This document shows positions 17,561 through 27,336 of a stretch of 64,000 bases of DNA, piece after piece (positions within the stretch are counted from its first letter, which is position 1; each line of letters begins with the position of its first letter). Made by a program: the position numbers and the translations under genes. A model generated the notes under the pieces. It saw only the letters and a program-made list of their open reading frames with translations, did not search any database and was not told the DNA's origin. Where the stretch lies: the NCBI GenBank assembly GCA_963640465.1, contig CAVHYP010000005.1, forward strand, positions 4,508-68,507, written 5' to 3'. This stretch comes from Colivivens sp963640465 (GTDB taxonomy: Bacteria; Bacteroidota; Bacteroidia; Bacteroidales; Bacteroidaceae).

Positions 17561-19492
17561 TTAATAAGACGACTGACCACGGCAGAAGAAGTAGAACCAC
17601 CAGAAAGTATCGCCATACGAAGCTTTGGTCTGTTCCCCTATCTGTTCTGATGTCATCCCCTGGCGTGCGAGCGAACCCGACAGTTGCTGGAAGGCCGCAT
17701 AACGCTGTATCACTTTTGTTTGGTCGAACGGCAAGGTTGACACATCCACCTCATGCTCCAGGTTTCCATACAGATAGGCTGCCTCCTGATAGTGTATCGG
17801 CATATACTCGCCTCTATGCAAATGTGCATAAAGGAAGAAACGTGGCCAGAACAGTTGAATATCTTTACTCAAGAGAGCATATGCCAATGTAGTTTCCTGC
17901 AGCAACTTACTGTCTTTGTTCATCGTATTGCTGAAATAGTTGAGCAGATACATCTCCACCAATCCCTCGTCACTGTCAAGTCGGTTCTTGAAATGGGCAT
18001 AAAACTCAACCATATTTGCAAACTCCGGCATTTTCTCACGCAGACCATGATTCTTGACTACAGGAAGATATTTGTCCGCCCAGTCGGCATAATACATTGT
18101 TTTCTTCAGAGTATTAAGATACTTCTCTGCCAAATCAAATTCACTGGATATTATGGCAGCAATCGCCATTGTTTTGTATATGATTGGACTGTAGCCATAT
18201 TCCACTGCATTCTCCATGCTCCAGCGCGTAGCAAAATTCATTCGCGCATACAAGAGATAAACCAGCGGAGCATTGGTCTGAGCCATGTGAACCTTCAGCG
18301 AGTCGTTCACGACTGGAGGAATACTCATATAGTTGTACCTGAACATCTGACTACCCAAAGTGCCTTTATATGTAAGAGCCAAGTTTCTGAACAGAATCAT
18401 CTCCCGAGTCGGTTCAGTAGGACAGTTGGACGATTCAGCCAATATATCATCCCATCTATATTCCTCTGCCGCCCTATAGATACGCAGTTCTGCATGATAG
18501 TTGTAATCGTTGAAGTCTGCCTTATATACTCCAGTAGCAACAGCCGCGATACAGACCACTTGCATTGTCAGCCACAGACACAGTTTTCCTTTGCGTTTCT
18601 CCGTGTTAGGGAACTGCACAAAGCCCATAAGCAGCAGTGATACTGCCATTATCACAAAAGGCACGAGCATTGGGATGGATGTCAGAACATCCTGTTGGAA
18701 AAGCGGCAAGCCGACAATCCATGCATCGTCAATACGCATCTGGTCAAAGAACTGATATGCCACAACAGGCACAACTGCGATGCAAACTATTTCAACGCTG
18801 AACGGCCACAAACGAGTTCGTAATGTACTGACAATGCCTCGTGTACCCATAACAGCTGTTGCCAACAAACCCAACCAGCCTGTTACCAGATATCCGACTA
18901 TGCTCCAGACGAAGATGCACACAAGCTCTGCAATTCTGTTTCTCTTAGTCACCAACGAGCAGCCCCATACAGCAAGCATATTCACGAGCAAGCCCACGCT
19001 TGGCGCAAACCAATAGCCATGCACCTTATTGTAATAAATCCAATAACCCATGTCAATCACAGAAGCCAACAATGCGCATATAGGAATCAGAGCCAGACAG
19101 CTCCACCATCCTTTCATGTTGAAAGACTTGACTATAAGGAAATAAGTGGCAAGCCATATAGCTATGAGCATACAACTTCCAAGGGCAGGATGATAAAAGA
19201 ACTGAGTGAAGAAGCAACCGATATAAGTCATCAGTGCGCTAGGCTTCACCACAACCATATCAAAGTAGGACTTGTCGAACAAGAACAAAGATCGTTCCTG
19301 TGCTGCAAACAGATAGTCGGCATTTCTGACTGCCAACATGTAATATGCAAACACAGCAAATACAACTGCATACAATAGAGGTAGCCAACGCTGTATTTTT
19401 GAGGCAATAAGATTCGAATGATTTTCCTTCTCCACACTATGGGAGGAGACATTCTGACTTTTGATATTTTTCTTAGGATATTTCTTCGACAT
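17561..19492 (-). CDS. DUF6057-type multi-spanning membrane protein (copy A)
   Basis: This 643-residue protein has a polar cytoplasmic N-terminus (about 30 residues) followed by about ten hydrophobic spans up to residue 325. The helical C-terminal region contains RYNYMS, FATRWSMENAVEYGYSP and EFDLAEKYLNTLKK and ends in YGDTFWWFYFF. It aligns with the shorter copy at 14350 throughout, but has two or more extra spans in the middle. It is the first gene of the duplicated module, with a -7 promoter element just upstream. Function unknown; an inner-membrane location is clear from the spans. Confidence 0.75.
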   Translation of the reverse strand: MSKKYPKKNIKSQNVSSHSVEKENHSNLIASKIQRWLPLLYAVVFAVFAYYMLAVRNADYLFAAQERSLFLFDKSYFDMVVVKPSALMTYIGCFFTQFFYHPALGSCMLIAIWLATYFLIVKSFNMKGWWSCLALIPICALLASVIDMGYWIYYNKVHGYWFAPSVGLLVNMLAVWGCSLVTKRNRIAELVCIFVWSIVGYLVTGWLGLLATAVMGTRGIVSTLRTRLWPFSVEIVCIAVVPVVAYQFFDQMRIDDAWIVGLPLFQQDVLTSIPMLVPFVIMAVSLLLMGFVQFPNTEKRKGKLCLWLTMQVVCIAAVATGVYKADFNDYNYHAELRIYRAAEEYRWDDILAESSNCPTEPTREMILFRNLALTYKGTLGSQMFRYNYMSIPPVVNDSLKVHMAQTNAPLVYLLYARMNFATRWSMENAVEYGYSPIIYKTMAIAAIISSEFDLAEKYLNTLKKTMYYADWADKYLPVVKNHGLREKMPEFANMVEFYAHFKNRLDSDEGLVEMYLLNYFSNTMNKDSKLLQETTLAYALLSKDIQLFWPRFFLYAHLHRGEYMPIHYQEAAYLYGNLEHEVDVSTLPFDQTKVIQRYAAFQQLSGSLARQGMTSEQIGEQTKASYGDTFWWFYFFCRGQSSY

Positions 19493-19512
19493 AACTTTCC
19501 TGATTCACGCTT

Positions 19513-19520
19513 GCAAAGTT
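19513..19520 (-). promoter_or_regulatory. Bacteroidota -7 element for the DUF6057/propeller operon
   Basis: TAACTTTG on the minus strand, 20 bases upstream of the start at 19492. The leader would be very short. The -33 element is poor. Confidence 0.5.
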
Positions 19521-19588
19521 AATGAAAAAATATCACTGAGGAAAGACAAATGAAAGTTATTTTACTTTTACCGTTCGAATCAGCACCA

Positions 19589-20494
19589 TTAACCCTTCTG
19601 ATTTCTTGCCTTGCTCCCATTGACAATCCACACACCGACAAACACACAGGTGATTGAAACGGTTTTTTCCCATGAAAGTTTGTCGAGACCGATGCATATA
19701 CTTATCAGCACTGCTATTATCGGTTGCAGATAAGAATACAGGCTCACGATGGTAGGGCGGAGATATTTCTGTCCGATAGGAATGAGGAAATAAGCGATGA
19801 ACGTAGCAAAGACAATTATATAAGCCACTTCCCAAGGCAACATACCAGCAAGCTTTCCATATTCCACATGCAGCATGTCGGTCAGACAGAACGGGACACT
19901 GATAAGCGTAGAATATAGGAACATCCACTTCATGAAGGTAATGACATTATACCTTGCGATCAGTGGCCGGAATGTTCCAAGATAAACAGCAAAGCTCAAT
20001 CCATTGAGCATCATCAGCATTATACCTTGCGAAGAAGATACTTCCACTCCATTGTGACTGGACACGGAAGTCAATATCAACAGCAAGACACCGAAGAAGC
20101 TCAAAGCAACTCCACCTGCCTTTTTCCATGTAATCGGTTCCTTCAACACTATTGCTGCCACGAACATTGTCATGATTGGCGTAAACGAACCAAGTATCGA
20201 CGTATCGATGGTTGTGGTCATGGTAATGGCAAGAAGGAAAGTCATTTGCGGAACAAACAATCCGACAAAAGAAGCTACAACAATCTTGAGCATATCCTTC
20301 TTGGCAATCTTTTCTTTAGGGATAAAGAAAGACACAAGCCAAAAGAGGACGGTAGCGCCCAAAGCCCTTAATATGAAAAGTGCATAGGGAGAAACAATAT
20401 CAGAATTTGCCACGTCCTTATTCATCACTATGTTCAATCCGAATATAGTGTAACAGGCGGCACTCGCAAGATGTCCTTTCAGTTTGTCATTCAT
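19589..20494 (-). CDS. EamA (DMT superfamily) transporter
   Basis: From the start at 20494 (MNDKLKGHLAS) the protein has 301 residues with about ten predicted spans arranged as two EamA repeats. The first repeat includes ACYTIFGLNIVMNKDV and ALGATVLFWLVSFFIP; the second starts near GIMLMMLNGLSFAVYLGTFRP. EamA proteins export metabolites or amino acids; the substrate cannot be read from sequence. A more upstream in-frame start would run through an inverted repeat and is less likely. The gene stands alone downstream of the mutase genes. Confidence 0.85.
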   Translation of the reverse strand: MNDKLKGHLASAACYTIFGLNIVMNKDVANSDIVSPYALFILRALGATVLFWLVSFFIPKEKIAKKDMLKIVVASFVGLFVPQMTFLLAITMTTTIDTSILGSFTPIMTMFVAAIVLKEPITWKKAGGVALSFFGVLLLILTSVSSHNGVEVSSSQGIMLMMLNGLSFAVYLGTFRPLIARYNVITFMKWMFLYSTLISVPFCLTDMLHVEYGKLAGMLPWEVAYIIVFATFIAYFLIPIGQKYLRPTIVSLYSYLQPIIAVLISICIGLDKLSWEKTVSITCVFVGVWIVNGSKARNQKG

Positions 20495-20516
20495 AGTTTT
20501 TCCGTTTTCAAATAAG

Positions 20517-20558
20517 GCAGGTTCTAAAAATTGTCTTTGTTGAATTCTTAGAACCTGC
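20517..20558. repeat. 11-bp perfect inverted repeat upstream of the EamA gene
   Basis: GCAGGTTCTAA at 20517-20527 pairs perfectly with TTAGAACCTGC at 20548-20558 across a 20-base loop. It lies 22 bases before the EamA start codon, next to a separate mutase terminator. It could be an operator or a 5' leader hairpin. Confidence 0.7.
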
Positions 20559-20564
20559 AATATA

Positions 20565-20592
20565 AATAAGGAGCGGTTGTCCGCTCCTTATT
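20565..20592 (-). terminator. Terminator after methylmalonyl-CoA mutase
   Basis: AATAAGGAGCGG (20565-20576) and CCGCTCCTTATT (20581-20592) form a perfect 12-bp stem with loop TTGT, 11 bases past the stop codon. The following minus-strand bases (TATATTGC) are only moderately T-rich. Confidence 0.8.
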
Positions 20593-20603
20593 ATATGTGG
20601 AGA

Positions 20604-22766
<2,163 letters not shown>

Positions 22767-22768
22767 AA

Positions 22769-24616
22769 TCAGATTCCCAGTTTAGCGTTATACTCACGGA
22801 GAGTTTCAAGTTGATTACTACGAACATGGATGAAGTTCTCGATGCCTGCAGCCTTGAGGTCTTCCATGCATGCAGGAGCACCAGCTACGATGTAGATGGC
22901 ACGGCCATTGAGAGCCTTGAATGCAGGAATTGCATATTCTGCATATTCATCGTCACTTGAGCAGAGAACCATGATGTCTGCACCAGCCTTGACTGCAGCC
23001 TCAACTCCTTCTTCCACTGTCGGGAAGCCGAGGTTGTCAATCACCTTGTAGCCGGCAGCTGCAAGGAAGTTGCATGAGAACTGTGCTCTTGCCTGACGCA
23101 TTGCAAGGTTTCCGATAGTGAGCATGAATGCAATCGGTTGCTTCTTGGCAGCCTCTGTTGCGAGGCGGAGATTCTCGAATTCACTGGCGAGGCGTTCAGA
23201 ACCAAGCTTGCTGATGCTTGACTCGCCCTCGCCACACTTGCATACACATGCCTCAAGCGGACGCTTGCCTTCACTCTTTTCTGTGAAGTTAGGGAACTGG
23301 TTGGTTCCGAGCATGAACTCCTTGCGCTTTGCAGCGTTGGCATGACGTGTCTTGTTGGTCTCGTTGACTGTATCCTGAATCTTGCCTTCGTTTGCCTGAC
23401 CGAGGAAACCGCCGGCTTCTTCTGTCTCAAGGAAGAGTTTCCATGCCTGCTCAGCGATGGCATCAGTAAGATGCTCTACATAGTATGAACCACCTGCAAC
23501 ATCCACAATCTTGTCGAAGTGAGCCTCTTCCTTGAGAAGAAGTTGCTGATTGCGTGCAATGCGCTCAGAGAAGTCTGTAGGAGTTTCGTAAGTCTGGTCG
23601 AATGGAGTGACAACGATTGATTCCACATTCGACAATGCAGCCGACATGGTTTCGGTTTGGCTACGGAGAAGGTTCACATAGCTGTCGAACACTGTCTGGT
23701 TGTAGGTTGAAGTAGCTGCACATACATGCATCTTTGCTGCCTCTTCGTCCTTAGTATACTGTGCCACAATCTGTGACCAAAGCAAACGTGCTGCACGGAA
23801 CTTGGCGATCTCCATAAAGTAGTTTACGCTTATGCCCATATTGAACTTGATGCGCTTTGCCACTTCTTCGGCAGCAACGCCGGCATCAGTCAACTGCTGG
23901 AGATATTCATTACCCCAAGCAAGTGCATAGCCGAGCTCCTGGTAGATGAATGCTCCTGCATTGTTCAGAAGCAATGAGTTCACTGTGATGCAACGGTAGT
24001 TTGGCAATTCGGCGAGAGCCTCGACAAGAGACTTGCCGATAATAATCTTGTCGCCGCATGGCTTGCCAGCCTTCAGAATCTTTGCAATCGGATCGAAATC
24101 GATTGAACCGACACACTTGCAGAGGTCTGCACCTTTTGACTTGAAGTAATCCACAAGAATCTGTGCCAGAAGCACTGATACCTTAGGACAAGTCTTGAAA
24201 TTGAGTTCCACACATTCTGGCTGAATGCCGTCGAGCAAAGCCTCGATGTTTTCCTTAGAGACGAGGTCGGATGGAATGCTGAACCCAAGAGAATCCACGC
24301 CTTTCATCAAGACATCAAGTGCTTTTTCATGAGCCGCTGCAATGTCGGAAGCATCGATGTTCTGGCGAACATACCAGATGTTGTTGTCCTTCTTGTTGCC
24401 ACGGACATAAGGGAATTCACCAGGGAGAGAATCAACTGCCTTGAAACCCTTCAAATCTTCTTTGCGATAGAACGGTTGCACATTGAAGCCCTCATTGGTC
24501 CTCCAAACCAATCTCTTGTTGAAGTCAGCACCCTTAAGGTCGACCTGGATTTTGTCGAGCCACTCTTGAGTGGTAGGCGCCTGAAACTCCGAAAAGAGCT
24601 TTTCTTTATCTGCCAT
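22769..24616 (-). CDS. mutA: Methylmalonyl-CoA mutase small subunit
   Basis: From the start at 24616 (MADKEKLFSEF) the protein has 615 residues. The barrel domain is present (PFYRKEDLKGFKAVD, VRQNID, FDQTYETPTDFSERIARNQQ), but the C-terminal cobalamin-binding His motif DxHxxG is missing; the equivalent region reads CSSDDEYAEYA. This is the hallmark of the non-catalytic subunit. An upstream in-frame extension to 24703 would precede the likely transcription start and was rejected. It is the first gene of the mutA-mutB operon. No meaB-type chaperone or epimerase gene lies in the window. Confidence 0.95.
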   Translation of the reverse strand: MADKEKLFSEFQAPTTQEWLDKIQVDLKGADFNKRLVWRTNEGFNVQPFYRKEDLKGFKAVDSLPGEFPYVRGNKKDNNIWYVRQNIDASDIAAAHEKALDVLMKGVDSLGFSIPSDLVSKENIEALLDGIQPECVELNFKTCPKVSVLLAQILVDYFKSKGADLCKCVGSIDFDPIAKILKAGKPCGDKIIIGKSLVEALAELPNYRCITVNSLLLNNAGAFIYQELGYALAWGNEYLQQLTDAGVAAEEVAKRIKFNMGISVNYFMEIAKFRAARLLWSQIVAQYTKDEEAAKMHVCAATSTYNQTVFDSYVNLLRSQTETMSAALSNVESIVVTPFDQTYETPTDFSERIARNQQLLLKEEAHFDKIVDVAGGSYYVEHLTDAIAEQAWKLFLETEEAGGFLGQANEGKIQDTVNETNKTRHANAAKRKEFMLGTNQFPNFTEKSEGKRPLEACVCKCGEGESSISKLGSERLASEFENLRLATEAAKKQPIAFMLTIGNLAMRQARAQFSCNFLAAAGYKVIDNLGFPTVEEGVEAAVKAGADIMVLCSSDDEYAEYAIPAFKALNGRAIYIVAGAPACMEDLKAAGIENFIHVRSNQLETLREYNAKLGI

Positions 24617-24664
24617 AATTGAATTAATTAATAAATTGTATATTAGTTTCTGTAACGATCGGGA

Positions 24665-24682
24665 CACATGCATGCACATGTC
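24665..24682. repeat. Imperfect palindrome in the mutA 5' leader
   Basis: The stretch around CATGCATG with flanking GGACA and TGTCC (24662-24683) forms a dyad with two central mismatches that become G-U pairs in the minus-strand RNA. It lies immediately downstream of the predicted -7 element, so it would be at the very start of the mRNA. It could be an operator or an mRNA stabiliser. Confidence 0.45.
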
Positions 24683-24691
24683 CGGTGTGCA

Positions 24692-24723
24692 AAGAAACAC
24701 CATTTTATTCTAAATACCAAATT
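24692..24723 (-). promoter_or_regulatory. Predicted promoter for mutA-mutB
   Basis: On the minus strand TTTG, 20 bases and then TTTCTTTG resemble the Bacteroidota -33/-7 pair, although the -7 box has T instead of A at its second position. It lies about 75 bases before the mutA ATG. Confidence 0.5.
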
Positions 24724-24821
24724 TATTCCCGATATAAATGTTCCATACAACAAAAAAGAGTCGATGCCGACCATTTTGACCATTCGGATTTGGCACTGCT
24801 ACATCTTATATATTATAAATA

Positions 24822-24984
24822 GTCCGCCGAATACATATATCGTCCGCCATTCTTCTCCGCAGACATTCTACGATGCTAACAGTACTCATCTGCCAACGCG
24901 AATAGTACTCATCACGAGTTGACATTGATAGTTGACATCGACAGACTACGAAAGTTCAAGCCCAAACGCTACGAATGTCAAGCC
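24822..24984. repeat. Four successive pairs of short direct repeats
   Basis: Pairs: GTCCGCC at 24822 and 24842; AGTACTCATC at 24881 and 24904; GTTGACAT at 24918 and 24931; CTACGAA.GTTCAAGCC-like at 24946 and 24969. Spacings are 20, 23, 13 and 23 bases. No CRISPR pattern is present. Confidence 0.75.
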
Positions 24985-25086
24985 AAGAATCCACAAAACC
25001 TGCTGCAAAACATAACAATTTGCACAACTCGCCACGACTTATAAAGAAAATGTGCTTGGCATGTAAAAAAAAATCACGATTAAGGA

Positions 25087-25116
25087 TTGCCCGTATAAAT
25101 AATTATTGTAATTTTG
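25087..25116 (+). promoter_or_regulatory. Promoter of the DUF2795 gene
   Basis: TTG at 25087-25089, a 19-base spacer and TAATTTTG at 25109-25116 make a good Bacteroidota -33/-7 promoter, 57 bases before the ATG at 25173. A purine-rich GAAAGGAG stretch precedes the start codon. Confidence 0.75.
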
Positions 25117-25172
25117 CACCCCTAAAAGAAGATACACAATAAACAATCAACTAATAGAAAGGAGACTAGCCT

Positions 25173-25394
25173 ATGTATTGGACATTGGAATTAGCAACTA
25201 ATTTGGAGGATGCTCCATGGCCTGCAACGAAAGAAGAACTTATCGACTACGCAACACGTTCGGGAGCCCCTTTGGAAGTACTGGAAAACCTGCAGGAAAT
25301 TGAAGACGAGGGCGACGTGTACGAAAGCATAGAAGAGATTTGGCCAGACTACCCGTCAAAAGAAGATTTCTTATGGGATGAAGATGAATACTAA
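25173..25394 (+). CDS. DUF2795-family small acidic protein
   Basis: This 73-residue, strongly acidic protein contains ELATNLEDAPWPATKEELIDYA, GAPLEVLENLQEIED and WPDYPSKEDF. These are the hallmarks of a small DUF2795-type protein that I recall as highly conserved across Bacteroidales. It has its own promoter and terminator, as expected for an independently and strongly expressed small protein. Its biochemical role is unknown to me; a regulatory or binding role is only a guess. Confidence 0.9.
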   Translation: MYWTLELATNLEDAPWPATKEELIDYATRSGAPLEVLENLQEIEDEGDVYESIEEIWPDYPSKEDFLWDEDEY

Positions 25395-25411
25395 CTCTAG
25401 GAGAGCAAAAG

Positions 25412-25443
25412 GAGATGCACACAGATGTTGCATCTCTTTTTTT
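25412..25443 (+). terminator. Terminator after the DUF2795 gene
   Basis: GAGATGCA (25412-25419) pairs with TGCATCTC (25429-25436) around a 9-base loop, followed by a run of seven Ts. This is a classical intrinsic terminator 18 bases after the stop. Confidence 0.92.
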
Positions 25444-25682
25444 CTCACCACAACGCAATCGTCCCAGTTTTTCCAAATCAAGAGTTGAAGTTGATATGCC
25501 CAACGCTTGAAACACGCAACTCATTGTTGACAACGGTTTCCATACTGCAATACAGAAACAACGATTTTTTCAGGAGCGGAAGAGGCTTCCATTCGGAATC
25601 CGAAGAGCAGGACATAAACAAAGACACCATGCTCGGCACGCAGGACATCCTCGAACTATACGACATCATCAGAGGGGAATAG

Positions 25683-26495
25683 TCACTTGGAATTCAGAGT
25701 AGGTTGTATGAACACAGAGTGAAATACCCTTTTCTCCACTGGAGGAATCTTCATGTAGTCACCATACAAGTCCGTAAGGTAAGAGTCGGGATTGCAAGGT
25801 ACTGAGAATTCCCTTCCTTCAAATGATATTTTACCCAAAGGCCAAATAGCGTTTGAGGAGTGTGAAATGCCATAGCCGTTCTGACTTGGAATATTGGAGC
25901 ACCTATTCTTTTTCCCGAAAAGGCAAACAATACGCCAAGCCGTCGAGAAAGCAATATATTTCATTCCAAAATAGAAGAACTCGGCCGCAGCACGAACGGA
26001 GTATGTATGTGCGTGACGCAAGATAGAATTACTGAGGGAGATGCCACGTGTCAACTTCTTAGTCAAGACAGCCGGAACATCGGGATAATCCACGAACGGG
26101 AAGATATCAACATAAATGCCCTTGACATATGGGTTGACAAAAGTATCCCCTTCTTCTATGAAAAGAGAGTTGAGGTCACGCACTTTGATTATCGGTTCTT
26201 TTGCGCAAGGATCCGTTTCCGGAGTCTGAAGGAAGAGCCATTCAGGGAGTTCACGCTGTGCAACTTCCGTAAAACGCTGCAAATCGCAAAGACGCATGGC
26301 AATATCAATGTCATCATCCCAAGGGATAAAACCACCATGACGTACAGCGCCAAGCAATGTTCCGCCATCCAACCAATATCCGATGTTATTGCGACTGCAT
26401 ATCTTGTCTATTTCTTCGAGTATAGCAACCTGGCGCAGTTGACACGCACGCAAGTTTTTTTGACTGTATTCTTTTACGTTATCGTAGAAATTCAT
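25683..26495 (-). CDS. LicD-family phosphotransferase
   Basis: From the ATG at 26495 (MNFYDNVKEYSQ) the protein has 270 residues. It carries the LicD/fukutin-related core: IGYWLDGGTLLGAVRHGGFIPWDDDIDIAM, the nucleotidyltransferase-fold motif with DDD metal ligands, then IKVRDLNSLF and GIYVDIFPF. LicD proteins transfer phosphocholine or, in the fukutin branch, ribitol phosphate from a CDP-activated donor onto glycans. An upstream extension was rejected because the -7 element at 26519-26526 lies inside it. The divergent neighbours are an IspD/TarI-like cytidylyltransferase and an NAD-epimerase, which fits CDP-activated polyol phosphate chemistry. Substrate unproven. Confidence 0.85.
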   Translation of the reverse strand: MNFYDNVKEYSQKNLRACQLRQVAILEEIDKICSRNNIGYWLDGGTLLGAVRHGGFIPWDDDIDIAMRLCDLQRFTEVAQRELPEWLFLQTPETDPCAKEPIIKVRDLNSLFIEEGDTFVNPYVKGIYVDIFPFVDYPDVPAVLTKKLTRGISLSNSILRHAHTYSVRAAAEFFYFGMKYIAFSTAWRIVCLFGKKNRCSNIPSQNGYGISHSSNAIWPLGKISFEGREFSVPCNPDSYLTDLYGDYMKIPPVEKRVFHSVFIQPTLNSK

Positions 26496-26518
26496 TGTAG
26501 CAAAAGGTCTTTTGACCG

Positions 26519-26526
26519 CAAAGGTA
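26519..26526 (-). promoter_or_regulatory. Bacteroidota -7 element for licD
   Basis: TACCTTTG on the minus strand, 23 bases upstream of the licD ATG. It faces the identical element on the other strand at 26570, giving a compact divergent promoter region. The -33 element is weak. Confidence 0.6.
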
Positions 26527-26546
26527 CACAAATTTCCCATATATCC

Positions 26547-26577
26547 TTGCGAGAATAGCAGTTTTTCTTTACCTTTG
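26547..26577 (+). promoter_or_regulatory. Promoter of the ispD/tarI-like gene
   Basis: TTG at 26547-26549, 20 bases, then TACCTTTG at 26570-26577 fits the Bacteroidota consensus. The ATG follows at 26616. Confidence 0.7.
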
Positions 26578-26615
26578 CATCATTACAAGAAAAAGAACCA
26601 ATACAAAAAGCAACA

Positions 26616-27326
26616 ATGAATATAGCCATAATTATAGCCGGAGGTTCAGGCAACCGCATGGGGATGGACATTCCGAAACAGTTCATAAACGTTTACGACA
26701 AACCAGTGTTGCTATACACCTTAGAAGGATTCCAAAGCCACCCTTTGGTAGATGTCATTGAAGTGGTATGTATAGAAGGCTGGGAGCATATCGTAAGTGC
26801 ATATGCCAAACAATATGGAATAACAAAATTACGATCGATTGTAAAAGGCGGAAGCACTGGACAAGAGTCCATTCGCAATGGAGTTTACAATCTTGAAGGC
26901 GAATGTTCAGCCGACGATATCGTAATAGTACACGACGGAATACGTCCACTGATAGAGCCATCGGTTCTTACTGATGTAATACAGAAAGCAAGCAAATTCG
27001 GCAATGCCGTTACCTCGATGCCCTACAACGAGCAGATATTCGTAGTGAACGATAAAGACGAAAGCATCACGACCAAATACATTCCGCGAGAGAAAATACG
27101 TCGTGTATCCACACCGCAGGCTTACCGTTTTGACCTCATTGACGAAAAATATCACGAGGCATTCGAAAAGGGAATAGGCATATATGGTTCTGCATATACA
27201 AACACAATGATGGTAGAACTGGGTGTAACTCTACATCTTGCTGCAGGTAGTGACAAGAATATCAAATTGACAACACAAGATGACCTTGAAATGTTCAAGG
27301 GCTATTTGGCGAATGCAAAGAAATAA
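26616..27326 (+). CDS. IspD/TarI-family cytidylyltransferase
   Basis: This 236-residue enzyme uses CTP to make a CDP-activated alcohol. Motifs are AIIIAGGSGNRMGMDIPKQF at residues 4-23 (CTP-binding loop with Arg and Lys), VIVHDGIRPLIEP near 107 and STPQAYRFDL near 169. IspD (2-C-methylerythritol 4-phosphate cytidylyltransferase) and TarI (ribitol 5-phosphate cytidylyltransferase) are hard to separate by reading. Context with an adjacent NAD-epimerase and a LicD gene, and no isoprenoid genes nearby, makes a TarI-like glycan role more likely. The substrate is inference. Confidence 0.8.
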   Translation: MNIAIIIAGGSGNRMGMDIPKQFINVYDKPVLLYTLEGFQSHPLVDVIEVVCIEGWEHIVSAYAKQYGITKLRSIVKGGSTGQESIRNGVYNLEGECSADDIVIVHDGIRPLIEPSVLTDVIQKASKFGNAVTSMPYNEQIFVVNDKDESITTKYIPREKIRRVSTPQAYRFDLIDEKYHEAFEKGIGIYGSAYTNTMMVELGVTLHLAAGSDKNIKLTTQDDLEMFKGYLANAKK

Positions 27327-27336
27327 AACAAAAACA

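Larger units (their letters stand above)
24617..25172. other. Divergent intergenic region with paired degenerate repeats
   Basis: This 556-base region separates mutA (-) from the DUF2795 gene (+). It holds promoters at each end (24692-24723 and 25087-25116). The middle, about 24822-24984, carries four successive pairs of short direct repeats. No open frame looks coding and no cobalamin riboswitch was recognised. Confidence 0.6.

Noticed and set aside
24617..24760. Cobalamin riboswitch before the B12-dependent mutase
   Set aside because: I could not find a B12-box-like core or the needed multi-helix layout; only a short imperfect palindrome is present.
24822..24984. CRISPR array
   Set aside because: Repeated words differ from pair to pair, spacings vary from 13 to 23 bases and no cas genes are present.
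25425..25682. 85-codon open frame between the DUF2795 gene and licD
   Set aside because: It starts inside the terminator stem-loop, has no ribosome binding site or recognised motif and has odd composition. I cannot exclude a small protein, but support is too weak.
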